Origin: Biscogniauxia marginata
Taxonomy: Eukaryota; Ascomycota; Sordariomycetes; Xylariales; Xylariaceae
Length of the DNA stretch: 64,000 nucleotides
Direction: 5' to 3'
Assembly (NCBI GenBank): GCA_022695795.1
Contig: MU404118.1
Location: forward strand, 124,001 to 188,000
In this document: piece by piece, positions 1 through 12,777 of the stretch
Numbering within the stretch: the first letter of the stretch is position 1
Layout: the number at the start of each line of letters is the position of its first letter
The notes under the pieces: generated by a model
The model's input: the letters and a program-made list of their open reading frames with translations, nothing else
Database searches by the model: none
What the model was told of the DNA's origin: nothing
Translations under genes and position numbers: made by a program

Positions 1-3000
1 CCTTCCTCTTCTGTGATGGTATCCAGGTCTGTCATAGTCATTGGCGGCTCTATCATAGTCGTTGGCGTCTCTGTAGGAGCCTCACTGGCGTTGCTCTCTC
101 TGCGTCCACCAGACATGCCTTGGATTCCTAGTCCAACCTCACCGACCCTCCGCAAGACAGCTAGCAACGCGCCCCGAAGATCGGAACTGACTTCCTTGCC
201 AAGGAGCTCGACCACTAGGGGGTAGAATGCTCGGACGTGCTTACCAAATTCATTCTCTGGCCACGTTGCATAACCTTCTAGCACATCAACGACGACGGGG
301 CGCCACGCCACAATGTTTCGCTGCTGTGAATCCTCCTCAAGAGCGAGATAGCCCTTTATAACATCCTTGCATAAGGGGATGAGGGCCTTCTCTACTTCAG
401 GCCGACTCTCGGCACGCGATGGCGATGTATCCCCGAACATCCGGAAAAGGATTTGGATGTATGTCGCCGCGGATCCGCTCTCCTGCTTGAGAAGGTTTGG
501 TGGTTGCTTCATGAATCCCTCTCGCCACAACCGCATCCGCAAGTCCTTATCCTCGTTGAACCGCCTAGCGAATAGGAACGACTTCTTGAGTAGCGCCATC
601 AAACGCAGAAGTTCCATCGACGGAATCTGAGCATATACCGCATCGTTGGAGAACAGTTCGCTAACTGTCTCGATCATGAGTAATTGCAAGACACAGCGAG
701 AGATGATGCGGTTGAAGAAGCGTCGTCGAGCCGTTGTTACTACAACGGGCTGCTGCTGAAGCGAAGACGCGGGCTTGTAGTCTTCTAGGGGAGCTATAGA
801 AGCGGTTGTCGGAGTGCGAAGAGTGTCATCGATACTGGGAGTCTGAGGTGATGTAATCGAAGATGAATCAGCCCCCGAGGCATCGTCGTGCTTTTCTGTA
901 CCGTTCACATGCAGTGACTTCTCATCCTTTCCATCGTCGCTCGTGGGCGTGAGAGGGACTTCAAACCCCAACCCGTTCGGGTTTAGCGATAGAGCTGCTG
1001 GTGCATTGATTGTGGCAGCCGAGAATAGTTGGTATGCTGTAGTCCTCTCGAATAGCTCACAGAAAGCGCCCACAATCTTTTCCCAGTGGCCTTCATTGAA
1101 TTTGGTCACATTCTGCAGGATTAGCTGTTGCAAGCAGTTACTACCAATCCTTGCTATCGTATCGTTCTCTTGACATATACAAAGAGCTAAAAGTTCGAGG
1201 AAGCGATCTAGCATGTATTCAAGCGAATCGAAATAATGCGTAAAAAGCACGATCATGTTACGAAGAGCTTGGATCATGGTGGTAGATAGCCACACAGAAA
1301 GTTCCTCGTGGTTGAGGGCGTTGGTCATTTCTGGCCTCGACCGCAGGACCATGAAGATTGGGTATAGTTGCTGCCTCCATAATATGTCCCAGAAGTCGGA
1401 CGGGAAGTCGCCGCCATATCGAAGAAGGGCTTCGAAGAAGTAGTTTAAGGCGTTGGATCGTACCTCGAGGTCCTCGCCAGTCATTAGAACATCATGGAAA
1501 GCAAAGAGTATTGGGAACCAAAAGCCCTCTTCGACCGATGTACCACCCTGTTGTCTCGGAAACGTGTTTTGGGATTTTGACGCCGCACCGTTTGGATTAG
1601 GCGCCAAGGGACACTCTGGCGTCTTAAGCATGCGAGGTATTATCGACTTCAAAGTCTCCATTGCCTGTAAGCTCTTCTTTTGGAATTTGATGTTCTTCGA
1701 GAATTCGGTGAGGCAGACTATCAAATCTGTAAATGCACCCTGCGATATGACAACACCAAAATGCATTTTGTAGACTAGGGTGACGTTCTCGTATGCTAAA
1801 TTTACGATAGTCTCATTCGGATCTCGAGCTGCGACAGTGAAGACACCGAACATTGTTCGCCACCCCGACCGTATGTTTTCACCTCGAGCTTGGATCATTT
1901 GCACCAAGCATCTTAGAGCCATGTCCTTGACGGTCAAGTTGTTCGAGTTCGACATGACGTGCTCAAAGGGCTTCAAGAAGTCTTTCTGAAACTTGAAACC
2001 AGGAAGCTCCTCAATCTCCATGAAGCGCATTGATAATTGCCGCAGCGAGTCCAGTGCGAAGTATACAATTGCGGTATTAATATGGCATCCCACCTTATTG
2101 AAATGTTCGCCAAGGACAGCCCATATGTTTGTCCATTCGAAACGTACTCGAGTCATGTTGTAGTAGCTGATCTCGACGATCTTCTGCAGACTGTATGTTC
2201 GCGGAGACTCATTCGAACCTGACACCTTGATCTCATCCCAGCTGACTTCAGTTAAAGCCTTCGCAAAGTGGACGATAGCCTCTCCATTCAGATGGGCCGT
2301 GTTACTGAATATACGATCAACGCTCTTGATAACCTCATCAGACCTGCTTTCAAGCGCAATCTCCATAGAAAAGCCTCTCGCTCCAGGATTGGACCGGTTT
2401 CTCCGCCGTGCCGATGCTGTGGATTTCCGTGAATCGGTCGTGCTTATTCTCTCAGGCGGCATGAAGCGTGCTTTGGACACATCGGGGATGGCGCCCTCGT
2501 CGACACCTCCAGTGATCAGCTGTAGGCGGTCCAGCTGGCTGATACATAAAAGTATGTCCTTCCACGACTCTTTCAAATAGTTGCCCTCAGTCTGGCCGAG
2601 CTCTAGAATGACCCGCAATGCCTCGACATGCTTGGCGAGGATTTCCTGAGGGTTGTTCAGGTTCGCCATGTTCTTCAGAGACGACATGAACGCTTCACGT
2701 GGAGTGGCTAGATCAAAGAGACATGCAATTTTGGTAGCTTGCTTCATGCCTTCTAGGCATAGCTTGTTGACTTCTAAGTTCTGCGTCTTCTGCATCTGGC
2801 TCGATAACGCCGAGAAAAATGACATCCATGTCACGTCAAACATCGGGCCAACGTGCCTGAAGGACGTCGCAGGGATATATTTAATACCAGCCCTTGCCGC
2901 ATTCTTCCTCTGGTTCTTAAACAAATTCTTAAAGAGTTGTTCTGATCGTAACGATATCTCCTCAGACTGCTGGACGTATGCTTCTCGCTGCAAGTCCCTG

Positions 3001-5629
3001 CCGACATTGGAGAGAGCTTGACCTAGTCCAGCGGCAAAGCCTGTTGACTGAGCAGGCAGAGCGCCCGCGGCGGCGGCAGCTTCTCGTTCACTCTTAAGCA
3101 CGATCTCATTGTTGGCGATCTCGTCGTAGATGCCAATGAGGTATTCCGGTGGTAGATCAGCATTGTCGTTGATTCCTCGGTTGTTCTTAATGAAATCCTC
3201 TTTGCTCATACGCTTAGCAATCTTAGTACTATGTAGATCCGTGTTCAACAAGATGACAGAGTACGCAAGAACGTAGGCCGTGTCTGCATTTGCGAAGGCG
3301 TTCGGGTTGCCCATTACATAGCGATTGGCAAACTTCAACATGAAACGATCGATCTTTTGAGCTTCGCCAGGAAGTCGGAAGGATTGGAGGAATTGACGCA
3401 AGGCGTCCACGAAACGCCGCTTGGAGAATTCCATGGTGTCGACGAAGGCATGCATGATCTCAATGTTCTTCGGGTCACCTTCACCGAGGTATTCTCCAAT
3501 TTGTGTCTTGTCCAGACGGTCGTCGGAGAGCAAGAACCTGGCTATATCCTGGGGACTGTCGCTTGGTATGAACTTAGACTGGATCAAGAGCTTGATTCCC
3601 TTTTTAGGCTTGAAGTTGAATTGCCGGATGGCGTTTGACAAGGCAGTTTTCCGTGCCTTCTCTTTCTCCAACTGCGCTGGGTCGTCCTCGATGACTGGAG
3701 TAGATGGGGGTAATGGAGTCTCAAGACGCGAGCTACTTTCGGTAGCGGACGGTTCGATAGACTCTCGAACGTCGTCTGTGGAAGGCCGGACATCGCCATC
3801 AGGCGAGGAACTGTTGACATCCGGACGCCCAGCAACAGACCAATTCACAAGTGACCGTAGGGCCTCCACAAGTGAGTCTAGAGCAGTCCTCTTTATGAAG
3901 TACTCCTTCGGTATTTCCGGCTCCGGCTCACTTGGTGGGACAATGTCCCTCACATTCAGCGGTGGTGGTAGCATTCCCTTTAGCTGCCATTCTGTGCCAC
4001 TATGCGAGCTTGAAGATTTCTCTTCATACAATTGCTCCTGTGCAGCAGTGACTGTAACAGGACTTATCGCCAGTTTTGACAAATCCTCAATGATAGTCTG
4101 AAAGATATTGTCCACATGAGAATCGCAATCATAGTTCAAGTACAACTCGACTAGACCTCGGGGATCGGCACAAAACCTGGTTAGAATGTTTACAAAGTAC
4201 AGCTTCTGGGAAGGTGGCGCGGTTCTCCTAGCTAGAAGGGCTAGATAGATCTCGTTGAGGAAAACCTCTATTTCTTTCTGCAATTAAAACGGTATTAGAT
4301 CAATCACGGGTGGGCAAGTTGTTCTATTTGCGTACTCACCTTAAATGGCGCCCGCATGAATCTCAACATCAACCAGAAGATCTCGCAGCACACCTCGAAA
4401 ACCCGGTCGACCGAGCTAGCTCCATTTCTCGTAATACTAAGACAAAGGTAGAATTTGATGGCCTGGAGAAAACTCGTAGGCTCGTTGTTCTTGGTGTTGG
4501 TAATAGTACATAGTGGCGAGGTGAAAACGAGGATATGATTATTCAATAGGGTGCGAATAAGATGGAGCGATATAAGTTTGGATCTCATGTGCTGACCTCG
4601 GTAGTCATAGAGTTGGTCGGGAGGCAGGATTTTTGTGGATAGGTTGCAAAAGGACCGGAAGACAAGGTAAGCATCTCTGATATACACCTCGTCTTCTGCC
4701 TCAAGGGACTCGGTCGTCTCGTCCGCTTCTGGCGCCGTGTCGCTCTGGGTCGTCTGCTCGGATGTGCTCGCCGCGGATTTCTTGGCTGCTTTCAGCTGTG
4801 TCACCATGGTAGGGCCATCACCCAAATTCGAATCGTCGAAGCTTTTTCGATTCTCGAGGTCCTTTAGGGTCAACTTGGGACCCCCGTTGTTTGTAGCCTC
4901 GGGGGGTAAGGTTTCTGATGCGCCCTCAATCGACGTACCCTCGGGCGACTCGTCTTCGTCGCGCGCAACACTGCTCCCGTTGAGCACCGATTCGGTCTGG
5001 TCGAAGGTGACGTTGCTCGAGCTGTGCTTGAGCTTGCCGAGGCTCATGCGCGCCTCCTTCATGTGTAATCTAAACTTAACGCGCTCGAAGACCATGCCGA
5101 CCATCTGGGTTAAGGTTCCCTGGGCGGCCTGCTGGTTCTCGGTGCTCCGGGATAGCAGGAAGACATTGTAGACCTGGCGCACGGCCTTGAGCAGGCCGGC
5201 GCCGTGGACTACGATCTTGTCGTTCAGCACGGCGGCCAATAGGGCCTGTACGATATGGCGTTGGACGTCGACCGGGGTGGTCTCGCCCTGAAAGCAGTCG
5301 CATATGGTATCGATGGCTCGGTCGATCATGGAGGCGTGCTCGGTGCCATCCTTCTCGGTTCCGGCGCTGTTGGCGTCGAGGGAGAAGTAGGAGGAGGAGA
5401 TGAGCTTCTGGATGGAATCAAGGGCGTTGTTGATCAATTGGCTATTGCCTGACTTGGTGGCTAGTTGTAAGGGCGCAAAGACGACGTCGGGTTCGGGAAG
5501 TTGAGAGCCGCCTTCCTTGATGGCCTTGAGGGCCTTTTCGCTCAACTCGGCGAGTTGTTTATTTCTCTGCGCCTCTTTGGATGCGGAGATGGCCTCGAGG
5601 GAGGACACCACAAAGACTAGGGAGGTCAT
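1..5629 (-). CDS. SEC7: Sec7-family ARF guanine nucleotide exchange factor (Golgi), C-terminal end outside window
   Basis: Large GEF that loads ARF GTPases with GTP at the trans-Golgi for vesicle coat recruitment. Two exons: 5629-4340 and 4277 down to base 1, joined by a 62-nt intron (4278-4339, GTGAGT donor, TTGCAG acceptor). The frame stays open for about 1855 residues, close to the full length of fungal Sec7/BIG proteins, so only a short C-terminal piece is missing. Residues 1-430 match the DCB region. A HUS box (NYDCD) lies near residue 480. The Sec7 domain spans about residues 650-835 with the catalytic glutamate loop IGEYLGEGD near 690 and the LLNTDLHS motif. HDS repeats follow. Low-complexity Ser/Glu stretches separate DCB from HUS and HUS from Sec7. 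It is divergent from the PDH E2 gene. The start at MTSLVFVV is the first in-frame ATG and fits the family. Confidence 0.95.
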
Positions 5630-7606
5630 GGTGGCCGGCGCGAGGGAGGGGGAGCATGTGCCATCCGGGAGGCTCGGCCGAGGGGGAGAAGCGGTTCAGG
5701 CGAAGCAGTTGAAGCAGATAAATGGGGTCGTTATTGGGCGAAAGAAGGATTGGGTTTATAGACGTAGATAGATGACTCTGGTTCTGGCTCTGGCTCTCGA
5801 CGGGATGGTGAGCGTAATGCGACCAGTGCGTGCCGTCTCCCTCTTGTCGTCGTTCGCGTTATCGCGATGGTATTACCCTTATACAGGTACGCAGTAGCTT
5901 GCCTTACCTTCCAAGGCAAAATCCCCAAGTGACCTAACGTTGAATTGTCGCGCTGGGTCGTCTTGTCTCCGTCTCGTCTCCGTCTCGTCTTTTCTTTGCT
6001 GGTAGAAGGTTTTGTCAAGGGTTGTCTGGCCAAGTTGTCAACGTCCCCGTAAAAGGGTTTCCCCACTGTAGATTTAATGACGAAGAGAAGACATCCCCGT
6101 TCCTGCCAATTTCAACTGGCCGTCTCTGTCTAAAAGATTCAGATTCTAAATGATCCCTGCGGGACGGGACCATCTATCTTTCTTTCTCGTCTAGCTTGTC
6201 AATCTGGCTTGTCTGCGCCACAAACTTCCTTACATAACCACATGCAACCCTTGAAGTACCCTACACCTGCATATGTACCTATGTACCTCTACCAGCTACC
6301 GTTACCTACCTAGGTACTTCTTCAAGGCGCCTTTTCATATGTACCTAGGTACCTACCTTCGTATGTGTAGAAATGAAGCCACCACTGCCACGTTAAGCTT
6401 ATTTTCAAACCTTACCTACCAGGTACCTAGGCCTTTATACGCCAGTACTCTGGTATTTAAAGTAAGTAGGTTTATATAGTTACGAAACTTCAATTTAATG
6501 AGTTATTATTAAACTTGGTTATATTTAGCTTAGTCTTTCTTTTATTCTTTTTAGTTTAAGTATATAGTCGATTTATTTTTATTTTATATACGTTGTTAAC
6601 ATAGTAGTATTCAATCTATAGGTATTAATCAAATTGATAAGTGCGAATTCACTTAGTAAAGACAACTTACACCTGGCACTTGCATCTGTGCCATTAATAC
6701 GAAGATCAATGTTACACATATACGTCTACCTACGTGATCGGGCCTGCTAAGAATAGGATCTCGGTGCATTGGGATCAGGTTCCAGGTTCGAGCCAATCAA
6801 CGGCAGATCGCGGAACGGATTCAGTTGGGGGAGATCCATAAATTACTAGGCCGTTTCGGGTTCCGATACAGGAACACCGTAACTTCTTTCGATTCTTTAT
6901 CTGCGAAGCCGTGGACTCGGGGACGCCCTCTGTCTTATGTGAGAATCAATTCAGCTGTCGAATCCGGAGAAGACGAGGAAAAGACGATCGATACTTTCGT
7001 CTTGCAATTTTTGTATTAACAGCATATTGTTATTTCGGGAAGAACCTTCTGCTCAGGTTAGTATTGCACATATGCACCTACATAGGTAGACACTATACTA
7101 CCTAGGTATCTAGGTAGATAAGTCTAAGTACCTACCTACCTACACACCTTAGTTACCTAAGCCGTCAATCCAATCGGGAGCTCTGATTGGTCTTGTGAGC
7201 TTTTTCTCAACTTGCTGGGAATTTTATTGGGGCAGCCTTGCCGGTGCCCTGTTACTGTATCGCTGTTACAGGTGGTGGGAGGTCCACACGAAAATATCCC
7301 GCCACCAATTGGACAACCGTAGCTCCTTCAACACTTTGAGAGAGATCTTTTTTTTTCTCTCTTCCTCACCTCACATAATCGCGCCCTTCGTCCTCCAGCT
7401 CCCATTCCGCCCAGCCAGCTGCCTCATCCCATACTCAATTGGGCTCGGTGGTCAATATCTCCGCCGCTGGCATTTCGTGTGATCTGTGGTAGTCTGGGTT
7501 GTTCTTCTATTGCTGGTCCTTTTTTTTAATTCTACTCAAACCTACCAGCTGTCTTGGATCAGCCCTTGCTTCCGGAAACGAGCTGTTATCAACCGCCACA
7601 GTCATA
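5630..7606. promoter_or_regulatory. Divergent spacer between SEC7 and PDH E2
   Basis: No convincing gene in 1977 bp, so it must hold both promoters. Several copies of the palindromic motif TACCTAGGTA and its variants cluster at 6303-6433 and 7098-7118. A moderately AT-rich stretch runs from about 6480 to 6660. A pyrimidine-rich leader (7345-7400) precedes the E2 start, as is common in fungal promoters. Short ORFs here have no family resemblance. Confidence 0.6.
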
Positions 7607-9063
7607 ATGTTCAGCGCAGTATTAAGAAGGCAAGGCCTTCTCCGGACGTCTGTTCTTAGATCCGGTTTTGCGCCTCTTGCTAGATACTATGCCTCCTTCC
7701 CGCCGCATACCGTTATCAAGATGCCCGCGCTGTCACCCACCATGACCGCCGGGAATATCGGTGCTTGGCAAAAGAAGGCCGGAGACCCCATCGCTCCCGG
7801 CGATGTCCTTGTCGAGATCGAGACCGACAAGGCCCAGATGGACTTCGAGTTTCAAGAGGAGGGTGTTATTGCCAAGATCCTGAAGGAGGCCGGTCAGAAG
7901 GATGTCCCTGTTGGCAATGTGCGTGACTTTACCTATGCTTGATGCGGTTCCCCCCAGCCAACAGTTTGGTACTAACTTCCCCGGCCCAGCCTATCGCCGT
8001 CCTTGTTGAAGAGGGTACCGACGTGTCCGCCTTCGAGTCCTTCAGCCTTGCCGACGCTGGCGGTGACGCTTCCGCTTCCGCGTCCGCACCCAAGGAGGCG
8101 AAGTCAGATGCGTCAGCTGCTTCATCGTCCGCACCGACCCCGGCCTCCCAGCCCGAACCTACGGAATACGCCTCTGAGGGCAAAATCGAGACTGCTCTCG
8201 ATCGAGAACCCAACATAAGCCCCGCCGCGAAGCGACTGGCAAGAGAAAAGGGCATTGCCATCTCCAGCCTGAAGGGTACCGGACCGGGCGGCAAGATCAC
8301 TGAGGACGACGTCAAGAAGGCTACCTCCAGTGCCATATCCTCCGCCGGCTCTCCCGCTGCTTCCGTCTACCAAGATACCCCTCTGTCCAACATGCGCAAG
8401 ACCATCGCCAAGCGCCTGCAAGAATCTACCCAGAACAACCCTCACTTCTTCGTCAGCAGCAAGATCTCTGTCACCAAGCTCTTGAAGCTGCGGCAGGCTC
8501 TGAACAGCTCTGCTGAGGGTAAATACAAGCTTTCCGTGAACGACTTCCTAATCAAGGCCATAGCCGTCGCCTGCAAGAAGGTCCCCGCTGCCAACTCGTC
8601 ATGGCAAGGCGACTCGATCCGTCAATACAACAACGTCGATGTCTCCGTCGCTGTTGCCACTCCCAATGGCCTAATTACCCCTATTGTCAGTGGTGTCGAG
8701 GCCCGCGGTCTAGAATCCATCTCGGCCAAGGTCAAGGAACTTGCCAAGAAGGCCCGCGACAACAAGCTCAAGCCCGAAGAATACCAGGGCGGTACGATCT
8801 CCATCTCCAACATGGGCATGAACGCTGCTGTCGACAACTTCACCGCTGTTATTAACCCTCCCCAAGCCGCCATTCTAGCCGTCGGCACCACGAAAAAGGT
8901 CGCCATCCCCGCCGGGGGTGAGGATGGTGCTGCGATCGAGTGGGACGACCAGATCACAGTTACGGGAAGCTTCGACCACAAAGTTGTCGACGGTGCCGTG
9001 GGCGCGGAATGGATCAAAGAATTCAAAAAGGTTATTGAAAACCCTCTTGAACTGCTGCTATGA
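7607..9063 (+). CDS. LAT1: Dihydrolipoamide acetyltransferase, E2 of the mitochondrial pyruvate dehydrogenase complex
   Basis: Transfers the acetyl group from E1-bound intermediate to coenzyme A in the mitochondrial matrix. Exons 7607-7918 and 7990-9063 (71-nt intron, GTGCGT donor) give 461 residues. The order is: an Arg-rich, acid-poor mitochondrial presequence (about 1-30); one lipoyl domain with the lipoyl lysine in ETDKAQMD (Lys75); an Ala/Ser/Pro linker; a peripheral subunit-binding domain (about 178-215, [14 protein letters not shown]); and the catalytic acyltransferase core to the C terminus. The catalytic motif reads DHKVVDG with His434, a form also seen in other filamentous fungi in place of DHRxxDG. 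A possible poly(A) signal AATAAA lies at 9155. The ATG at 7607 is chosen because it opens directly into a typical presequence. The frame is open further upstream but that part is not protein-like. Confidence 0.96.
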
Positions 9064-11611
9064 GGTGGGATACCAAAGGGGCGTCTGGGGCACGATTGTT
9101 CTATAGACACGGGATGGGTCCGTTTGTAGCATTATGCCAGGGATTCGCTGTAATAATAAATACCTTCAAAATCAATGCTATGTTACGTCTTCTATGAGGA
9201 ACAACAACATTCTGTTTACATTGATGAAAAGAAAGAAAGGAATGTCAAATAAGAATAGGGAATAGAGTATGGGGCTTTGTTCATATGAACGTCATTAGGT
9301 TCAACTCCTCTAAGAATATCCTTCATTACGGAACTTAGCTCAGGGTGGTCCGTTGAAGCATATTAGCACGCTAAAAGCTGAAGTAATGCCCGGAATGTAA
9401 TTCGATTGTGCAATGGTGCAAGGTGACGATTTCTCGCAGTCAGAGTGAGAGAACAAGCCCATGTCGAGGAAGACGCGAATCCTATTCCTCGAACAGAAGC
9501 ACCCTACCCTAGCGTTCATCGTGGTCCCCTATCCTCGCTACGACTCACGGCTTCTTATAGGTTTAGCTTTCGCCATGACTCGGAGGAGTCTATAGCCTAA
9601 CTGCTCCCTATCATCGTCCTCGTCATCTCTTTCGTCTATCTCCGTCTGCTCCTCCACGTGCATCCTTGGTAAGTTGGCCTCTCAGCCCCACCAGCACGGT
9701 GCCCAGCCCGGTTCTCAGGCGTGTGCTCTTCGCCCGCTCGATCTGTGCCTCCGGCTCCTGTATCTTGGCCCGGGGTTCCCTCAGCCCTAAGGCGCCCACG
9801 TCTTTGCAGTAGCGGTACTGATATCCCTCCTGAACAGAAGGGGAAAGGAGAGGTCCGGTAAATTAGCGAGCGTGCCGCCGCGAGGGTGTCGGTCACGCGG
9901 AGAGAGATGCGTGTGGTCTTTTCCGCTGTCTTCCTTTAGGGGGTGTTTCTTTGTCTGCACACCAACCTCCCCTCTTCTTCCGTGGCTCCTCTCAGCACCC
10001 CTCCCGGCACCATCCGCGGTTTTCCCTACACTGCGCCGCCGTGACTCTCTTCCTCTGTCTGCTTCTTGTGGGGGGTCCTTGATGCACAGTTGCTTCGTCG
10101 CAGCTACCACCCCATTTTCCGCGTCCTTCCACGTGAGCAGCCACTGCTGTCGCCGCAGAACTTACCGCAGGCGGCGGATCAACAATCAACTCAGCCTACT
10201 CGACACTGTGCCGACAGAAGCATGGGGATCACGTTGTCCAGTGTAGCACGACCCTCCATTGCACGTGCATCATGGCGGAGGGAGGGCTCGGTTCGTCCCG
10301 TTATTGAGGTAACGTACCTAGGTATCTAAGCTTCTCGCCTAGTACAGCACAGGCGAGAGACTATAGGAGGTGGTAGGTTTTACTGGGTATGTTCCGCAGA
10401 CCAGGAACTGTAGTGGGAAATAAGGCTTGTTATGTATGAGGGAGGACTTGATACATGGTGGATCCCATCATAGTATGTTGTAGGTCGGTTAATGCTAGTA
10501 GTAGTAGTAGTAACTCCACGTGGATCGATAGGTCGATAGGTTCCCCAAGAACCTTGAGGATCACTTTTTCATGCTTGAATGAAGTCAAGTTGGGTTGTTG
10601 ATCTCAGAGGTTGTTGGAAGAAGCAAAAACGGCTGAGGGACAGAATTCGAGGCTTGCATAGACGGACCACTTCGACAGCGGGATCTAGAAGTACCTACGT
10701 GCCTATGTATCTGATGTCCTAACTTACCTATGTATGTACATAGTAGTAACCAGTAAAGATTCACACTAAATACCCTAAGAAGTGTAGGTAAGTACTACAT
10801 ACCTAATACTTAGACTGAGTTCAATATCGATGTTAGGTAAGCCTTGTATAATAGCACTTACTTGACCGCGAAGATGAAAATGTCTAGACATCGAATATCA
10901 CATTAAGGTAAATACAGGTTCTTATTTGTGTTACGAGAAAACAGTCAGCATCAAGATGCCTAAGCATAAGAACTTCCTTCAGACTCACGCTTGGTTAAAG
11001 GGGGGGAGGGGGAGCAGAGAGCATGAGGATTGATTATGATGCTGTATGAATACCATTATTTACAATGCCCATTTCTTTCACATTAGAAAGGCTTGGTAGT
11101 ATAAGTTGTAGATCAGTATACCTAGATTAGTTGTGCCTTTTTCGACAACAAAAGAGACAGAGCCAAATGGCCCCCAGCCAGAAAGAAATGGAAAAGAAAA
11201 TAAGTACCACGACTCACACGTAGTGAACTGTATTAAAGCTATTATAACTTATTATAACTTAAGCATCAACGGCTTAAAATTTTATAATGTAATAGACAAG
11301 ATACCTAGTTCAAGGCGGTAATTTTTATGAAATTGTTTTTTATTTTACTTTCTAGCCCTTCAACTACGAAGTTATAACCACTCACACATATCATACTGAT
11401 TTTTGGCTATGAAGTGGTTTCTTTTTTTGCTGGGCTATTTCAAATGGTTCATTCAAGGTGAGAATCAGCTAGTATTCGAAAAACAGACCCCTTAATTATA
11501 TCTCAAAGGTGGAGGTATACTCATCGCATAGACACCTGGCTACCCAAAAATAATCTGAACATTGAAATACCGACAAATTTATAGTCATCAATACTGCCAA
11601 TACTGGGTGGC
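9064..11611. other. Intergenic, no gene recognised
   Basis: Holds the E2 3' end. From about 9600 to 10300 there is a GC-rich, low-complexity block with overlapping open frames on both strands (Arg/Ser/Pro-rich, no recognisable fold), which I do not call as genes. A short (TAG)n run sits at about 10495-10512 and a G-rich run at 11000-11015. TACCTAGGTA-type motifs occur at about 10313-10327. The rest is moderately AT-rich with no detected structure. Confidence 0.5.
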
Positions 11612-12777
11612 TCATTTGCCATTTTCAACCCCTTTGGCGTGTGTGTCCGACAACAACTCATTGACCTGAATCAGGCCGGGCGCCGCGATAGTTCTACCCG
11701 TCATAGCATCGGCGCTGGCAAAATCGGACGCATTGGTCAGCGCGGCGATACTAAAACCCTCCATTATGTTCTCGGTGAAGGGAAACAGAGCGTTGAAGGT
11801 CAGGACGCTACCGTCCCACTTAGGGTTAGTGATGGGCACCGAGATGGGCAGCTGCTGGCCGACGAGGTACGTAATGAACAGGCCGCTGATGTCGCAACCG
11901 TTGTGGTACTGGCTGTTACCGGACAGGTCCGCCGAGAAGGTGAGGTTCGTGTCCTTGGGCTGGGCCGGCGTCAGGACGTTGAGGGGTGGGAAAATCGGGA
12001 GCGGGATGTCGGCGACGTCAAAGGGGCACGACAAGACGAACTGCTGCAGTGCCGAGTAGGCAAAGGCCGCAGTGCTCGTCGTTAGGAATGGCTTCTCCGA
12101 CGGCTTGCGGTCCAGTATAAACTGGTAGAACCCGTTTTGCTCGCCCTCCTGGCCGATGACGGAGGAGATGGTGCGGACGGGACCATCGTCTCCGTTCTGT
12201 GCAAAGGACTGAGCCGCATCCTGTAGGGTACCCAAGACGAGGGCGGTAAAGGTCTCGGCGAGGCTTATGGCGCCCTCTAGAGAATTGGTGGGGAACTTGT
12301 ATGTACACGGCTCGGGAACCAAAGAGGCATTGAAGTGCTTTAGAGTTTCGATAGCCGTGATGGCGTGTATTTCTTCTTGCTACATCGGGTGTCAGCGCCA
12401 ACCGACTTGTATACTCTTACTAACATTATCCGTAGATGGAGACTTACCGCTTTCACGGTTTTCAAGATCTCGAGGATCTTACCCTCGTTCCACTTATTTG
12501 CTTCGAAGCCGGGAACGTGGTTGGTGATGTTTTCAACCAGGGATGAGAAGAAGGCAACTTCAAAGTTCTCATTGAAGGCGATCAGTTGGAAGTTGGCGAT
12601 TCCTGCCTGGCTCAGCGTCGGTGGCGGCGGCAGGTTCGATAGACGACCATCGGCTTGGTTTTCGATGTCGAGGAGCTGCTGCGCGTTGGGGTTAGGGAAG
12701 CCATCGTCATTTGGGATGGCGTATCCCGCGGCGAGTCCAAGAACTGCGGCAGAGGCAGCGAGTATCGAAGCGAACAT
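11612..12777 (-). CDS. Secreted ferritin-like protein of the LsdA/Rds1 family
   Basis: Exons 12777-12448 and 12379-11612 (68-nt intron, GTAAGT donor) encode 365 residues. A signal peptide (about 1-18, Ala/Leu-rich, ending before AIPNDDG) is followed by the family opening PNPNAQQLLDIENQA, a proline run and the helical ferritin-like region with NFQLIAFNENFEVAFF and QEEIHAITAIETLKHF. These carry the Glu and His residues expected of the domain. Relatives are the Aspergillus late-sexual-development protein LsdA and yeast stress protein Rds1. The family's biochemical function is not established. The protein is likely secreted or wall-associated, possibly in development or stress. No GPI-like C terminus is evident. 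It stands alone, with more than 2.5 kb of empty sequence on either side, and its long upstream spacer may carry developmental control elements (inference). Confidence 0.9.

Noticed and set aside
6780..6800. tRNA B-box-like GGTTCGAGCC
   Set aside because: Flanking bases do not form a T stem and there is no A box at the right distance.
8122..8445. Antisense frames across the PDH E2 gene
   Set aside because: They mirror the GC-rich codon pattern of a strongly supported gene.
9296..9306. Perfect B-box-like GGTTCAACTCC
   Set aside because: Only three T-stem pairs form and no D-arm or anticodon arm precedes it.
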